This document shows positions 25,924-37,583 of a DNA stretch of 64,000 nt, piece by piece. The notes beneath the pieces are model-generated. The model saw nothing but the letters and a program-made list of their open reading frames with translations. It had not been told where the DNA came from and made no database searches. The stretch spans positions 1,052,601 through 1,116,600 of the forward strand of contig QVIN01000001.1 in NCBI GenBank assembly GCA_003416985.1. Reading direction: 5' to 3'. Within the stretch, counting starts at the first letter, position 1. Every line of letters starts with the position of its first letter. This DNA is from Duganella sp. BJB480 (lineage in GTDB: Bacteria; Pseudomonadota; Gammaproteobacteria; Burkholderiales; Burkholderiaceae_D). Made by a program: the position numbers and the translations under genes.

Positions 25924-27006
25924 ATGCAGCGTATGTCCGCCGGTATTCTTGTTGTCGCCGCGCTTTTCGGTAGTGCCATCGCCGCCGAATCGCCCGGCCA
26001 GGAGTTCAAGCCCGGCGCGTTCAAGCTGCAACGAGGGCCGCAGAACGAGCTGATGGTGCTGGGCACCGCACATCTTTCGCAATTGCCGAAGTCCTTCGAT
26101 CCCGCCAGTCTGAGTGTGCTGATGGAGCGCCTGGCGGGCTGGCAGCCCAAGGCCATCGCCATCGAATCGCTCTCCGGGACGCAGTGCGCCTACCTGCGCA
26201 ACTACCGCGAGCGCTACGACGATACGATCAAGTCCTATTGCTGGGACCCGGCGCCGGCCGCCAGCGCCACCGGCCTTGACGTCCCCGCCGCAACCGCGCA
26301 AGTGGATCGCACGCTGGCCACCTGGCCGTCGGCGCCGACCGCCGCGCAGCGCCGCAAGCTGGCGTCACTCTTCATGGCGGCGGGCGAACCCGCGTCCGCG
26401 ATGGTGCAATGGCTGCGCCTATCGGCCGCCGAGCAGCATGCTGGCGACGGCTTGAACGATACACTGGTGGAGATCCTCAACGGCCTGCGCCAAAAGCGCA
26501 ACGAGACCTATCTGATCGCCGCGCCGCTCGCCGCCCGCTCCGGGCTTGAGCGGCTGTACGCGATGGATGACCATACCTCCGACTCCAACGTGGACGACGA
26601 AAAAGCCTACGGCGCAGCGATCATGAAAGCCTGGGACAATCCCGCCAACGCGGCCCGCAAGCGTCAGGACGAGGCCTTGCGCGGCGCGTTGACGACACCG
26701 GCCGGGCTGCTGGCGATGTACCGCGCCTACAATGCCGCCAGCGCCGCCGAACAGGTATTCCACAGCGACTTCGGCGCCGCGTTGGAGGAGCCGTCACCCA
26801 AGCATTATGGCCGTGGCTACGTCGCCTATTGGGAAACGCGCAACCTGCGCATGGCCTCCAACATCCGCGAGGCGATGAGCTATCTGCCCGGCAGCCGCAC
26901 GCTGGTCATCGTCGGCGCGTCGCACAAAGGCTACCTGGAAGCGTACCTGAACCAGATGCACGACGTGCGCGTGGTCAGCACGGACGCCATCCTGCGCGCC
27001 GAATAA
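25924..27006 (+). CDS. DUF5694 family exported protein (TraB/TIKI-like)
   Basis: A 360-residue protein with signal peptide MQRMSAGILVVAALFGSAIA. The GTAHLSQLP motif near residue 42, the AIAIESLSG segment and the late TLVIVGASHKGYLEAYL recall the conserved GxxH and GxxH/E signatures of the TraB/TIKI superfamily, to which DUF5694 appears related. Some members are putative metalloproteases, but the activity is not established. A perfect ribosome binding site (AGGAGGT) lies before the ATG. It appears to be a single gene, with a separate promoter downstream for the peptidase. Confidence 0.8.
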   Translation: MQRMSAGILVVAALFGSAIAAESPGQEFKPGAFKLQRGPQNELMVLGTAHLSQLPKSFDPASLSVLMERLAGWQPKAIAIESLSGTQCAYLRNYRERYDDTIKSYCWDPAPAASATGLDVPAATAQVDRTLATWPSAPTAAQRRKLASLFMAAGEPASAMVQWLRLSAAEQHAGDGLNDTLVEILNGLRQKRNETYLIAAPLAARSGLERLYAMDDHTSDSNVDDEKAYGAAIMKAWDNPANAARKRQDEALRGALTTPAGLLAMYRAYNAASAAEQVFHSDFGAALEEPSPKHYGRGYVAYWETRNLRMASNIREAMSYLPGSRTLVIVGASHKGYLEAYLNQMHDVRVVSTDAILRAE

Positions 27007-27032
27007 ACCACGCCGATAACGCTTTCCTATCA

Positions 27033-27062
27033 TTGCTTATTTGTCACAAAGCAAGCTATGAT
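27033..27062 (+). promoter_or_regulatory. candidate sigma-70 promoter of the prolyl oligopeptidase gene
   Basis: TTGCTT at 27033-27038 and TATGAT at 27057-27062 are separated by 18 bases. The spacer contains the palindrome TTTGTCACAAA at 27040-27050, which could be an operator. Confidence 0.45.
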
Positions 27063-27070
27063 TTACCACT

Positions 27071-27093
27071 GCACCCGTTGTAACGACGGGTGC
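27071..27093 (+). other. leader hairpin upstream of the prolyl oligopeptidase gene
   Basis: GCACCCGT at 27071-27078 and ACGGGTGC at 27086-27093 form a perfect 8-bp stem with a 7-base loop. No T run follows, so it is not a terminator. It would lie near the 5' end of the mRNA if the promoter just upstream is real. Confidence 0.4.
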
Positions 27094-27163
27094 CAATGAG
27101 CCTTGGCGGCGCCGCAGCCCGGTCAGCCGCTTCCGAATATTCTTCGATCTTACGGACTTTCGC

Positions 27164-29331
<2,168 letters not shown>

Positions 29332-29335
<4 letters not shown>

Positions 29336-31821
29336 GGGCCGCGCCAGCCGCCGGACCGCTGCTGTTCGCCATCTTGATGTCGGGCGTGGCGCCGGGGCTG
29401 GCCACCGCCGCAGATAATACGGCCGCCGCATCTTCGCCAGCGGTCAAGAAGATCGTCGATGTCACGCGCGGCGTGCAATCGCAGCCGGGCTTCATCGACG
29501 TCTGGCGCGACACGGACAAGGGCAGGGTGCTGCTGTCCGTGTCGGCGCTGGAGCAGCCCTTTCTGCTATTGAGCTCCTTGCCCTATGCGCTGGGATCAAA
29601 CGATGTTGGTCTCGATCGCGGCCAGCCGGGCGAGATGCGTATGGTGCACTTCGAGAAGCACGGCGCCAGGCTGTTCCTGGTGCAGGAGAACACCAACTTC
29701 ATCGCCGCCTCGGCGGACAAGGACGAACGCGCCGCCGTCGCCGAATCCTTCGCCAGCGGCGTGCTGTGGTCCGGCGACATTCTGGCCAGCGAAGGTGAAC
29801 GGCATCTGATCGACTTCTCCAGCTTCCTGCTGGCGGACCGCCATGGCGTCGGCGCGCGGCTGGCCGCAGCCAAGCAGGGCGCGTATCAGGTTGATGCGGC
29901 GCGCAGCGCGGTGCTGGCGGAGCAAGCCAAAGCCTTTCCCGACAACGTCGAACTGGAATCGCTGCTGACCTTTGCCGGTCCGGGACAAGCCGAGTACGTG
30001 CGCCAGGTCGCGGCGGATGCCGGCAGCCTGTCGCTGCGCCAGCGCATCAGCATGGTGCGCCTGCCCGCGAGCACTAGCGGCTGGCGCCCGCGCAGCTACC
30101 ATCCATATTCCGGCGGCTTCGACGCCAGCTACTACGACTTCGCCACGCCGCTCGCCAGCAGCATCGACGTGCACTGGCAGGTGCGGCACCGCCTTGAGAA
30201 AACCGATCCATCGGCGGCGGTCAGCACGGTCAAGAAGCCCATCGTCTACTACGTCGACCGTGGCGCGCCGGAGCCGGTGCGCTCGGCGTTGATCGCCGGC
30301 GCGTCGTGGTGGGCCAGCGCCTTCGAGAAGGCCGGCTTCAAGGACGCCTATCGCGTCGAGCTGCTGCCCGAGGGCGTGGACGCGATGGACATCCGCTACA
30401 ACGTGATCCACTGGGTGCACCGCGCCACGCGCGGCTGGTCCTACGGGAATGCGCTGGCCGATCCGCGCACCGGCGAGATTATCCGTGGCGCCGTCACACT
30501 GGGTTCGCAGCGCGTGCGGCAGGACATCCTGATCGCCGAAAGCCTGCTCGCCCCATACGGCAAGAACGCCCCGGCCGACAAGCAGAAACTGGCCGAGGCC
30601 ATGGCGCTGGCGCGCCTGCGGCAGCTGGCCGCGCACGAAGTCGGCCACACGCTGGGCTTCGCCCACAACTTCGCCGCCAGCCGCATGGGCAATGGCTCGG
30701 TGATGGACTACCCGCATCCCATCCTCAAACTGGACGCCAAGGGTAACGTCGATATCGCCGATGCCTACGGAGTCGGCGTAGGGCCGTGGGACGACTACAT
30801 CGTCAAATACATCTACGGCGATTTCGGCAGCGGCGCACAGGAGCAGGCGGCGCTGGCCAAGCTTCGGGCCGACGCGCGCGCGGCCGGCATGCTGTACTCC
30901 AGCGACCAGGACGACCGCTCGCCAGGCTCCAGCCATCCCGACGGCCTGCTGTGGGACTTCGGCGCCGACTCGATCAAGACCTGGGACCAGCTGGGCGCCG
31001 TACGCCAGCGCGCGCTGCAAACCTTCTCGGCCGACGTGCTGCCCGACAGCCGGCAGCTCGGCGAGCTGGAAGCGCGGCTGGTGCCGGTCTACCTGCTGCA
31101 GCGCTATCAAGGCGAAGCGCTTGCGCGGCTGATCGGCGGCGGCGATTTCGATTACGCCAGCAGCGGCGACGTCAAGGCCGGCATCGCCAAGGCGGGCATC
31201 AAGGCCGTCGACGCGTCGGTGCAGCGCCAGGCCCTGAACCGGCTGGCGGACAGCCTGCGCGCCGAATACCTGGCGCTGCCGGCCAATGTGCTCGACGTCC
31301 TGACGCCGCCGGCCATGGGCCATGAGCGTAGCCGCGAATACTTCGCCACCCGCATGGACTCGGTGTTCGACGCCTTCTCGATCGCCGAGGCGGGCGCCGC
31401 GCAGACGGCCGGATTCCTGCTCGACCCGGCCCGCATCAACCGCGTCGCCTGGCAGCACGCGCGCGACGCGCAGCAGCCGGGCGTGCAGGAAGTGCTGTCG
31501 CTGCTGCTGCAAAAGACGTGGAAGCGCGAGCCTGTACCCGCCTCGGTGGCGGGCGGAGAGGCGGTGCAACTGGCCGCCAACTGGGTCGTGATCGATGCGA
31601 CCTTGAATCTGCTCGATAGCGGCAAGCTGCATCCGCAAGTCGACGCCGAGGTGCGCCAATCGGTGCGCGAGCTGGCGCAATGGCTGCAGAAGAATCCCGG
31701 CAAAGGCGTCACCGCCGACAGCCGCAAGCAGGCCGCCGCGCAGATCACCGCCTATCTGGCCGATCCGCGCAGCGTCAAGCTACGCGCGTTGCCGGCCATC
31801 CCGCCAGGCGCCCCGATCTGA
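29332..31821 (+). CDS. exported zinc metalloprotease with DUF5117/DUF5118-type domains
   Basis: An 829-residue protein. The GTG at 29332 overlaps the upstream stop (GTGA) and gives a signal peptide (RAAPAAGPLLFAILMSGVA). The zinc motif HEVGHTLGFAH (His435, Glu436, His439, His445) is the metzincin-type HExxHxxGxxH. It is followed by the Met of NGSVMDYPHP, the Met-turn. The N-terminal part (VSALEQPFLLLSSLPYALG, GEMRMVHFEKHGARLFLVQE) matches DUF5117/5118, and the C-terminal half fits DUF4953. This family is known by sequence but its substrates are unknown. Coupling to the prolyl oligopeptidase suggests stepwise degradation of extracytoplasmic protein. Confidence 0.9.
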
Positions 31822-31837
31822 GCCCCAATCCCCGCGC

Positions 31838-31882
31838 GCACCAAAATGACGCCTTATTTCGGTGCGCACGGACTTGGTGCGC
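31838..31882. promoter_or_regulatory. NtrC-like enhancer sites of the ammonium transporter
   Basis: A site at 31866-31880 fits GCAC-N7-GTGC, the NtrC consensus, and extends to a GCGCAC/GTGCGC dyad (31864-31882). A half-matching site GCAC-N7-ACGC lies at 31838-31852. Both are 55 to 100 bases upstream of the sigma-54 promoter, the usual enhancer distance. Confidence 0.55.
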
Positions 31883-31937
31883 GATCCTGCACAAAATAAA
31901 AACATCATAAAATCAACCACTTAAAATCTGCACCAAA

Positions 31938-31954
31938 TTGGAACGAAAATTGCT
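31938..31954 (+). promoter_or_regulatory. sigma-54 promoter of the ammonium transporter
   Basis: TTGGAACGAAAATTGCT has the invariant GG-N10-GC (31940-31941 and 31952-31953) and fits the consensus TTGGCACG-N4-TTGC with one change in the -24 box. Transcription should begin near 31965, about 40 bases before the ATG. Confidence 0.7.
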
Positions 31955-32004
31955 TTTATCAGTGCTCGTTGTCAATTTTTGCATTATTTTGGGGAGAAAT
32001 TTTG

Positions 32005-33207
32005 ATGGATGGATACAAAGACGGCGCCAATGCATTGTTCATATTGCTAGGCGCCATCATGATTTTGGCCATGCACGCCGGCTTCGCGTTCCTGGAGCTG
32101 GGCACGGTGCGCAAGAAAAACCAGGTCAACGCGCTGGTCAAGATCCTGGTGGATTTCGCGGTATCGACGATCGCCTACTTTTTCGTCGGCTACAGCATCG
32201 CCTACGGCGTCAATTTCTTCTCCTCGGCCGAGGTGCTGGCCGCCAAGAACGGCTATGAGTTGGTCAAGTTCTTCTTCCTGCTGACGTTCGCCGCCGCCAT
32301 CCCGGCGATCATCTCGGGCGGTATCGCCGAGCGGGCGCGCTTCCATCCGCAGCTGATCGCCACCGCGCTGCTGGTCGGTCTGGTCTATCCATTCTACGAG
32401 GGCATCGTCTGGAACCACCGCTTCGGCGTGCAGGAATGGTTGGTGTCCGCGTTCGGCGCCGAGTTCCACGACTTCGCCGGCTCGGTGGTGGTGCACGCGG
32501 TCGGCGGCTGGATCGCCTTGCCGGCAGTGCTGCTGCTGGGCGCGCGCCGTGGACGCTACATGAAGAACGGCGCCATCGCCGCCCATCCGCCATCGTCGAT
32601 CCCCTTCCTGGCGCTGGGCGCGTGGATCCTGACGGTGGGCTGGTTCGGCTTCAACGTCATGAGCGCGCAGGCGTTGGACAAGATGAACGGCCTGGTGGCG
32701 GTGAACTCGCTGATGGCGATGGTCGGCGGCACGCTGGTCGCGCTGCTGATGGGGAAGAACGATCCTGGCTTCGCCTACAACGGCCCGTTGGCCGGCCTGG
32801 TGGCGGTGTGCGCCGGTTCGGACCTGATGCACCCGCTGGGCGCACTGGCCACAGGCGCGATCGCCGGCGCGGTGTTTGTCTGGATGTTCACGCTGGCGCA
32901 GAACAAATGGAAGATCGACGACGTGCTGGGCGTGTGGCCGCTGCACGGCCTGTGCGGCGCCTGGGGCGGCGTCGCGGCGGGGATCTTCGGCCAGAAGGCG
33001 CTGGGCGGCATCGGCGGCGTCTCGTTTGCCGCGCAGTTGGGCGGCACCGTGTTGGGCGTGGTGATCGCGCTGGCGGGCGGCTTCGCCATCTACGGCGTGC
33101 TGAAAGCCACACTGGGCCTGCGCCTGGACCCGGAGGACGAGTTCCAGGGCGCCGACCTCGCCATCCACCGCATCAGCTCCACGCCGGAGCGTGAATCGAA
33201 CTGGTAA
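32005..33207 (+). CDS. amt: ammonium transporter (Amt/MEP/Rh)
   Basis: A 400-residue channel-like transporter with about eleven membrane helices for ammonium uptake. The Amt signature HDFAGSVVVHAVGG carries the first pore histidine (His164), and WPLHGLCGAWGG the second (His314). The ATG at 32005 follows GGGGAG at a good distance; the in-frame upstream start lies at or before the predicted transcript start. The N-terminus DGYKDGANALFILLG begins directly in helix 1, so there is no cleaved signal. Unlike most amtB genes, no glnK lies upstream or downstream. Nitrogen control through NtrC and sigma-54 is indicated by the upstream region. Confidence 0.95.
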   Translation: MDGYKDGANALFILLGAIMILAMHAGFAFLELGTVRKKNQVNALVKILVDFAVSTIAYFFVGYSIAYGVNFFSSAEVLAAKNGYELVKFFFLLTFAAAIPAIISGGIAERARFHPQLIATALLVGLVYPFYEGIVWNHRFGVQEWLVSAFGAEFHDFAGSVVVHAVGGWIALPAVLLLGARRGRYMKNGAIAAHPPSSIPFLALGAWILTVGWFGFNVMSAQALDKMNGLVAVNSLMAMVGGTLVALLMGKNDPGFAYNGPLAGLVAVCAGSDLMHPLGALATGAIAGAVFVWMFTLAQNKWKIDDVLGVWPLHGLCGAWGGVAAGIFGQKALGGIGGVSFAAQLGGTVLGVVIALAGGFAIYGVLKATLGLRLDPEDEFQGADLAIHRISSTPERESNW

Positions 33208-33783
33208 TTATCGGTGTATGACCACCAGCACCGCCTTCGCCTCGGTCTTGCCGACGTTGCGGATGATGTGCTGCTGGTCCCCCGGGTAGCGCGCCGTGCT
33301 GCCCAGCTTTACCTTCTTCTTGTCGGTTCCGACCTCCACCTCCACTGAGCCGTGCAGCAGCGTCAGATGCTCCTGCGCGCCCGGATCGTGTCCCTGCGAC
33401 GCCAGCTCTCCGCCCGGCGCCAGCGTCAGTTCATACCACTCATATTTGCTGGCCAGTTCCAGCGGACCCAGTATGCGCAGCACGTAGCCGGCATGATGGC
33501 CGGGCAGGGTGGGGATTTCGTGCGCGTCGATCACACGGATGGTCTCCGTTTCCCGTTCGGCTGTCGCCAGCAGCTCGCCGATCTGCACTCCCAACGCGTT
33601 GGCCAGCCGCCAGGTGATGGCGATGGTCGGATTCGCCTTTTCCCGCTCGATCTGGGACAGCATCGACTTGGAGACGCCGGCAATGCGCGACAGATCCTCC
33701 AGCGTCAGGCCACGGGCCAGGCGCAGCCGCTGCAGGGCGGCGCCGACTTCTGGAGGTGCATTGGTCGAAACGGGTGTTTTCAT
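33208..33783 (-). CDS. XRE-family regulator with C-terminal cupin
   Basis: A 191-residue DNA-binding protein. The helix-turn-helix is at about 14-68 (LRLARGLTLEDLSRIAGVSKSMLSQIE). A small-molecule-binding cupin follows at about 110-188 (LTLAPGGELASQGHDPGAQEHLTLLHG). It is convergent with amt, with no gap. It diverges from the kbl-tdh-sdaA genes, so it probably regulates them in response to an amino acid or derivative. That target is inferred from orientation and from the palindrome between them. Confidence 0.9.
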   Translation of the reverse strand: MKTPVSTNAPPEVGAALQRLRLARGLTLEDLSRIAGVSKSMLSQIEREKANPTIAITWRLANALGVQIGELLATAERETETIRVIDAHEIPTLPGHHAGYVLRILGPLELASKYEWYELTLAPGGELASQGHDPGAQEHLTLLHGSVEVEVGTDKKKVKLGSTARYPGDQQHIIRNVGKTEAKAVLVVIHR

Positions 33784-33864
33784 TGTTTTATTCGGCAGAT
33801 GGGCTAAATTTCAAGTGAATGATTGCGCGCGCACGGCTTGCGCTGTTCACTGGTGTTCTGTAAT

Positions 33865-33880
33865 ATTCGATATATTGAAT
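33865..33880. promoter_or_regulatory. imperfect palindrome, candidate operator for the XRE-cupin regulator
   Basis: ATTCGATATATTGAAT is a 16-bp near-palindrome; only one of its eight base pairs is mismatched. It lies between the divergent regulator and kbl, 63 bases before the kbl ATG. Confidence 0.4.
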
Positions 33881-33942
33881 TTGAGTTTGATATAACGGAT
33901 TTCTCATAACGTAGTGAAATCGTACCACAGACAGGAACCATC

Positions 33943-35148
33943 ATGACCACTCCAGCAAAAAGCACCTTCTTCAGCGGCCTGCAGCAAAACCTCGACCAAT
34001 TGCGCGAGCAGGGCCTCTACAAGCCAGAACGCGTACTGGCCTCGCGCCAAGGCGCGGAAGTGATGAGCGAAGACGGTCGAATGCTGATCAATATGTGCGC
34101 CAACAACTACCTGGGCCTGTCCGGCCAGGAATGGGTGGCGCAGGCGTCCATCGCGGCGACCGAAAAATATGGTTATGGCCTGTCCTCGGTACGCTTCATC
34201 TGCGGCACGCAGACGGTGCACAAGCAGCTGGAGCAGGCGATCTCCAAGTTCCTCGGCACCGAGGACACCATCCTGTACGCGGCCGCCTTCGACGCCAACG
34301 GCGGCGTGTTCGAGCCGCTGTTCGACGAGAACGACGCCATCATCTCGGACGCGCTGAACCACGCCTCCATCATCGACGGCATCCGCCTGTGCAAGGCCGC
34401 GCGCTTCCGCTACGCCCACAACGACATGGCCGACCTGGAAACGCAGCTGCTGGCCGCCGCCGGCAAGCGCCACAAGGTCATCGTCACCGACGGCGTGTTC
34501 TCGATGGACGGCACCATCGCCCAGCTGGACAAGATCTGCGACCTGGCCGACAAATACGGCGCGCTGGTGATGATCGATGAATGCCACGCCTCCGGCTTCA
34601 TGGGCAAGACCGGCCGCGGCACGCACGAGCACCACAACGTCATGGGCCGCATCGACATCATCACCGGCACCCTGGGCAAGGCCCTGGGCGGCGCGATGGG
34701 CGGCTTCACCTCGGCGCGCAAGGAAGTGATCGACATGCTGCGCCAGAAGTCGCGTCCCTACCTGTTCTCGAACACGCTGGCGCCGTCGATCGCCGGCGCC
34801 TCGCTGGCCGTGCTGCAAAAGCTGTCGGAATCGACCGAGCTGCGCGACCGCCTGCACGAAAACACCGCCTTCTTCCGCAAGGAGATCGAGCGTATCGGCT
34901 TCACCATCAAGCCGGGTACGCACCCTGTAGTTCCTGTCATGTTGTTCGACGCGCCCGTCGCGCAGAAATTCGCGGCACGAATGTATGAGCTGGGCGTTCT
35001 GCTCAGCGGCTTCTTCTACCCCGTGGTCCCGATGGGCCAGGCGCGCGTGCGTGTCCAACTGTCGGCGGCCCACAGCCGCGAACAGCTGGAGACCGTGCTC
35101 AAAGCATTCGAACAGGCAGGCCGTGAACTTGGCCTGCTGAAGAACTAA
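33943..35148 (+). CDS. kbl: glycine C-acetyltransferase (2-amino-3-ketobutyrate CoA ligase)
   Basis: A 401-residue PLP enzyme that splits 2-amino-3-ketobutyrate with CoA into glycine and acetyl-CoA, the second step of threonine degradation. The PLP lysine is Lys246 in TLGKALGGAMGG. Other alpha-oxoamine synthase motifs are NNYLGLSG near residue 52, DALNHASIIDGIR and DECHASGFMGKTGRG. The length matches E. coli Kbl. An AGGAAC sequence lies before the ATG. It is the first gene of an operon with the threonine dehydrogenase and is followed by serine dehydratase. Confidence 0.96.
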   Translation: MTTPAKSTFFSGLQQNLDQLREQGLYKPERVLASRQGAEVMSEDGRMLINMCANNYLGLSGQEWVAQASIAATEKYGYGLSSVRFICGTQTVHKQLEQAISKFLGTEDTILYAAAFDANGGVFEPLFDENDAIISDALNHASIIDGIRLCKAARFRYAHNDMADLETQLLAAAGKRHKVIVTDGVFSMDGTIAQLDKICDLADKYGALVMIDECHASGFMGKTGRGTHEHHNVMGRIDIITGTLGKALGGAMGGFTSARKEVIDMLRQKSRPYLFSNTLAPSIAGASLAVLQKLSESTELRDRLHENTAFFRKEIERIGFTIKPGTHPVVPVMLFDAPVAQKFAARMYELGVLLSGFFYPVVPMGQARVRVQLSAAHSREQLETVLKAFEQAGRELGLLKN

Positions 35149-35174
35149 ACATGAAAATCGTCAGGAACAACAAT

Positions 35175-36146
35175 ATGAATACCCAAGAACGCATCCTCGT
35201 CATCGGCGCCAACGGCCAGATCGGCAGTGAACTGGTGGAGGCGCTGGCCGCCCAGCACGGCGCGCAAAACGTCATCGCCGCCGACATCAGCCCGACCAAT
35301 TTGTACAACGCGGCGCGCTACACCACGCTCAATGTGCTGGACAAGGCGGCGTTGTCGGCGCTGGTCACGGACGAGGGCATCACCCAGGTCTACCAGCTGG
35401 CGGCGATGCTGTCGGCCACCGGCGAAGCGGCGCCGCTGAAAGCCTGGACGCTGAACATGGACGGCCTGCTCAACATCCTGGAAGTGGCGCGCGAGCGCGG
35501 CGCCATCGGCAAGCCGCTGCGTATCTTCTGGCCTTCGTCGATCGCCGCCTTCGGCCCGAACACCCCGGCCGTCAACACGCCGCAAACCACGGTGATGGAT
35601 CCGACCACGATCTACGGCATCAGCAAGCTGGCCGGCGAGCGCCTGTGCGAGTACTACTTCATCAAGTACGGCGTCGACGTGCGTTCGATCCGCTACCCGG
35701 GCATCATCAGCTTCAAGTCGCCACCGGGCGGCGGCACCACCGACTACGCCATCGCCATCTTCCACTCGGCGTTGCGTGGCGAACGCTATGAGTGCTTCCT
35801 CGGCCCGCAGACCACGCTGCCGATGATCTACATGCCCGATGCGATCCGCGCCACCATCGAACTGATGGACGCGCCGGCGGAACAGGTGAAGGTGCGCTCG
35901 GCCTACAACGTGGCTGGCGTGTCGTTCAACCCGGAGCAGCTGGCCGCCGCGATCACGCGCGCGCTGCCGGACTTCAAGATCGGCTATAAGCCGGACAGCC
36001 GCCAGGCCATCGCCGACACCTGGCCGCAAAGCCTGGACGACACCACCGCCACCACCGACTGGGGCTGGAAAGCCCGCATCGGCGTCGACGAGATGGTCGC
36101 CGACATGCTGGCCAACGTCGACGTCCACCTGGGCAAAGCGGCGTAA
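35175..36146 (+). CDS. tdh: L-threonine 3-dehydrogenase, SDR (epimerase-like) type
   Basis: A 323-residue NAD-dependent enzyme oxidising threonine to 2-amino-3-ketobutyrate, the substrate of Kbl. It belongs to the extended SDR class related to UDP-galactose 4-epimerase, not the zinc-dependent class of E. coli. The Rossmann motif is GANGQIGSELVE near residue 11, and the catalytic pair is Tyr147-xxx-Lys151 (YGISK). The ATG at 35175 has AGGAAC at the right distance; the ATG at 35151 lacks this. The gene lies 26 bases after kbl. Confidence 0.93.
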   Translation: MNTQERILVIGANGQIGSELVEALAAQHGAQNVIAADISPTNLYNAARYTTLNVLDKAALSALVTDEGITQVYQLAAMLSATGEAAPLKAWTLNMDGLLNILEVARERGAIGKPLRIFWPSSIAAFGPNTPAVNTPQTTVMDPTTIYGISKLAGERLCEYYFIKYGVDVRSIRYPGIISFKSPPGGGTTDYAIAIFHSALRGERYECFLGPQTTLPMIYMPDAIRATIELMDAPAEQVKVRSAYNVAGVSFNPEQLAAAITRALPDFKIGYKPDSRQAIADTWPQSLDDTTATTDWGWKARIGVDEMVADMLANVDVHLGKAA

Positions 36147-36179
36147 TTCAAACACATATAAAAAAGAGAGAGACAACTG

Positions 36180-37583
36180 ATGGACATGAGCGTATTCGAC
36201 CTGTTTAAAATCGGCATAGGGCCGTCGAGTTCCCACACCGTGGGACCGATGGTGGCGGCCCGCCGTTTTCTGCTCGATAGCGCTCCGCTGGACGACGTCA
36301 CCGGCGTCACCGCCGAGCTGTATGGCTCGCTGGCGTTGACCGGCGTCGGCCACGCCACCGACAAGGCGGTGATCCTCGGCCTGATGGGCGAGACGCCGCA
36401 GGACGTGGTGCCCACCAGCGTCGACTCTCAACTGGCGAAAGCCGAAGAAATGGGCGAGCTTTTGTTGTTGGGCTCCCACAAGGTGCCGTTCAAGCGCGGC
36501 ACAAACTTGATCTTCCACATGGCCGAGTCGCTGGCCGAGCATCCGAACGGCATGCGCTTCACGCTGACCCGCGCCGACGGCAGCACCTTCAGCAAGGTGT
36601 ACTACTCGGTTGGCGGCGGCTTTATCAAGGAGGAGGGTGAAGCCCACCAGGCCGCGCCGATGGTGGGCAGCGCGCCCGCCGCTGCGATTCCCTTCGCCTT
36701 CGACACCATGGACCAGCTGCTGGCCCACGGCGAACGCACCGGCCTGACCATCCCGCAAATGCTGCGTGCGAACGAAAACGTCAAGCGCACCGACGATGAG
36801 CTGAACGCCGGCATCGACAAGATCTGGCACGTCATGCGCGACTGCATCGCCCACGGCCTTGAAACGGCGGGCCAACTGCCGGGCGGCCTGCACGTCAAGC
36901 GCCGCGCCGCCAACCTGTGGAAGCAGGCCAGCGACGCCAAGGCGTCCGACAACCGCTCCAACGACCTGCCGCACGACGCGCTGCACCAGGTCAGCCTGTA
37001 TGCGATGGCGGTCAACGAGGAAAACGCCGCCGGCGGGCGCGTGGTGACGGCGCCGACCAACGGCGCGGCCGGCATCATCCCTGCGGTGCTGCGCTACTAC
37101 GCGGAAGACTGCAAGCCGAGCGACCCGGTCACCGGCGTGCGCAACTTCATGTTGACGGCTGCCGCCATCGGCATGCTGTGCAAGCGGAACGCCTCGATCT
37201 CGGGCGCGGAAATCGGCTGCCAGGGCGAGGTCGGCGTGGCTTGTGCGATGGCGGCGGCGGGCCTGGTGGCGGCGCTGGGCGGCACCAACAACCAGATCGA
37301 AAACGCGGCGGAAATCGGCATCGAGCACCACCTCGGCATGACCTGCGACCCGATCGGCGGCCTGGTGCAGATTCCCTGCATCGAGCGTAACGGCATGGGC
37401 GCGGTCAAGGCCATCACCGCCGCCTCGCTGGCCTTGAAGGGCGACGGCACCCACTTCGTCAGCCTCGACGAAGTGATCGAAACCATGCGCCAGACCGGCG
37501 CGGACATGCAGGCCAAGTACAAGGAAACCTCGCTGGGCGGCTTGGCGATCCACGTGATCACCGTCAACCACGCGGCCTGTTGA
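36180..37583 (+). CDS. sdaA: L-serine ammonia-lyase (iron-sulfur type)
   Basis: A 467-residue enzyme converting serine to pyruvate and ammonia. The SSSHTVGPM motif near residue 16 belongs to the beta domain. The oxygen-labile [4Fe-4S] cluster ligands are Cys347 (EIGCQGE), Cys389 (MTCDPIGG) and Cys400 (IPCIERN). Their spacing matches the single-chain type II enzyme of Legionella. It lies 33 bases downstream of tdh, with a GAGAGAGA-rich ribosome binding region. With kbl and tdh it makes threonine and serine carbon sources: threonine to glycine and acetyl-CoA, serine to pyruvate. Confidence 0.95.
   Translation: MDMSVFDLFKIGIGPSSSHTVGPMVAARRFLLDSAPLDDVTGVTAELYGSLALTGVGHATDKAVILGLMGETPQDVVPTSVDSQLAKAEEMGELLLLGSHKVPFKRGTNLIFHMAESLAEHPNGMRFTLTRADGSTFSKVYYSVGGGFIKEEGEAHQAAPMVGSAPAAAIPFAFDTMDQLLAHGERTGLTIPQMLRANENVKRTDDELNAGIDKIWHVMRDCIAHGLETAGQLPGGLHVKRRAANLWKQASDAKASDNRSNDLPHDALHQVSLYAMAVNEENAAGGRVVTAPTNGAAGIIPAVLRYYAEDCKPSDPVTGVRNFMLTAAAIGMLCKRNASISGAEIGCQGEVGVACAMAAAGLVAALGGTNNQIENAAEIGIEHHLGMTCDPIGGLVQIPCIERNGMGAVKAITAASLALKGDGTHFVSLDEVIETMRQTGADMQAKYKETSLGGLAIHVITVNHAAC

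Noticed and set aside
23377-26301. 974-codon minus-strand frame across the GGDEF-EAL gene
   Set aside because: Antisense shadow rich in Arg, His and Gln.
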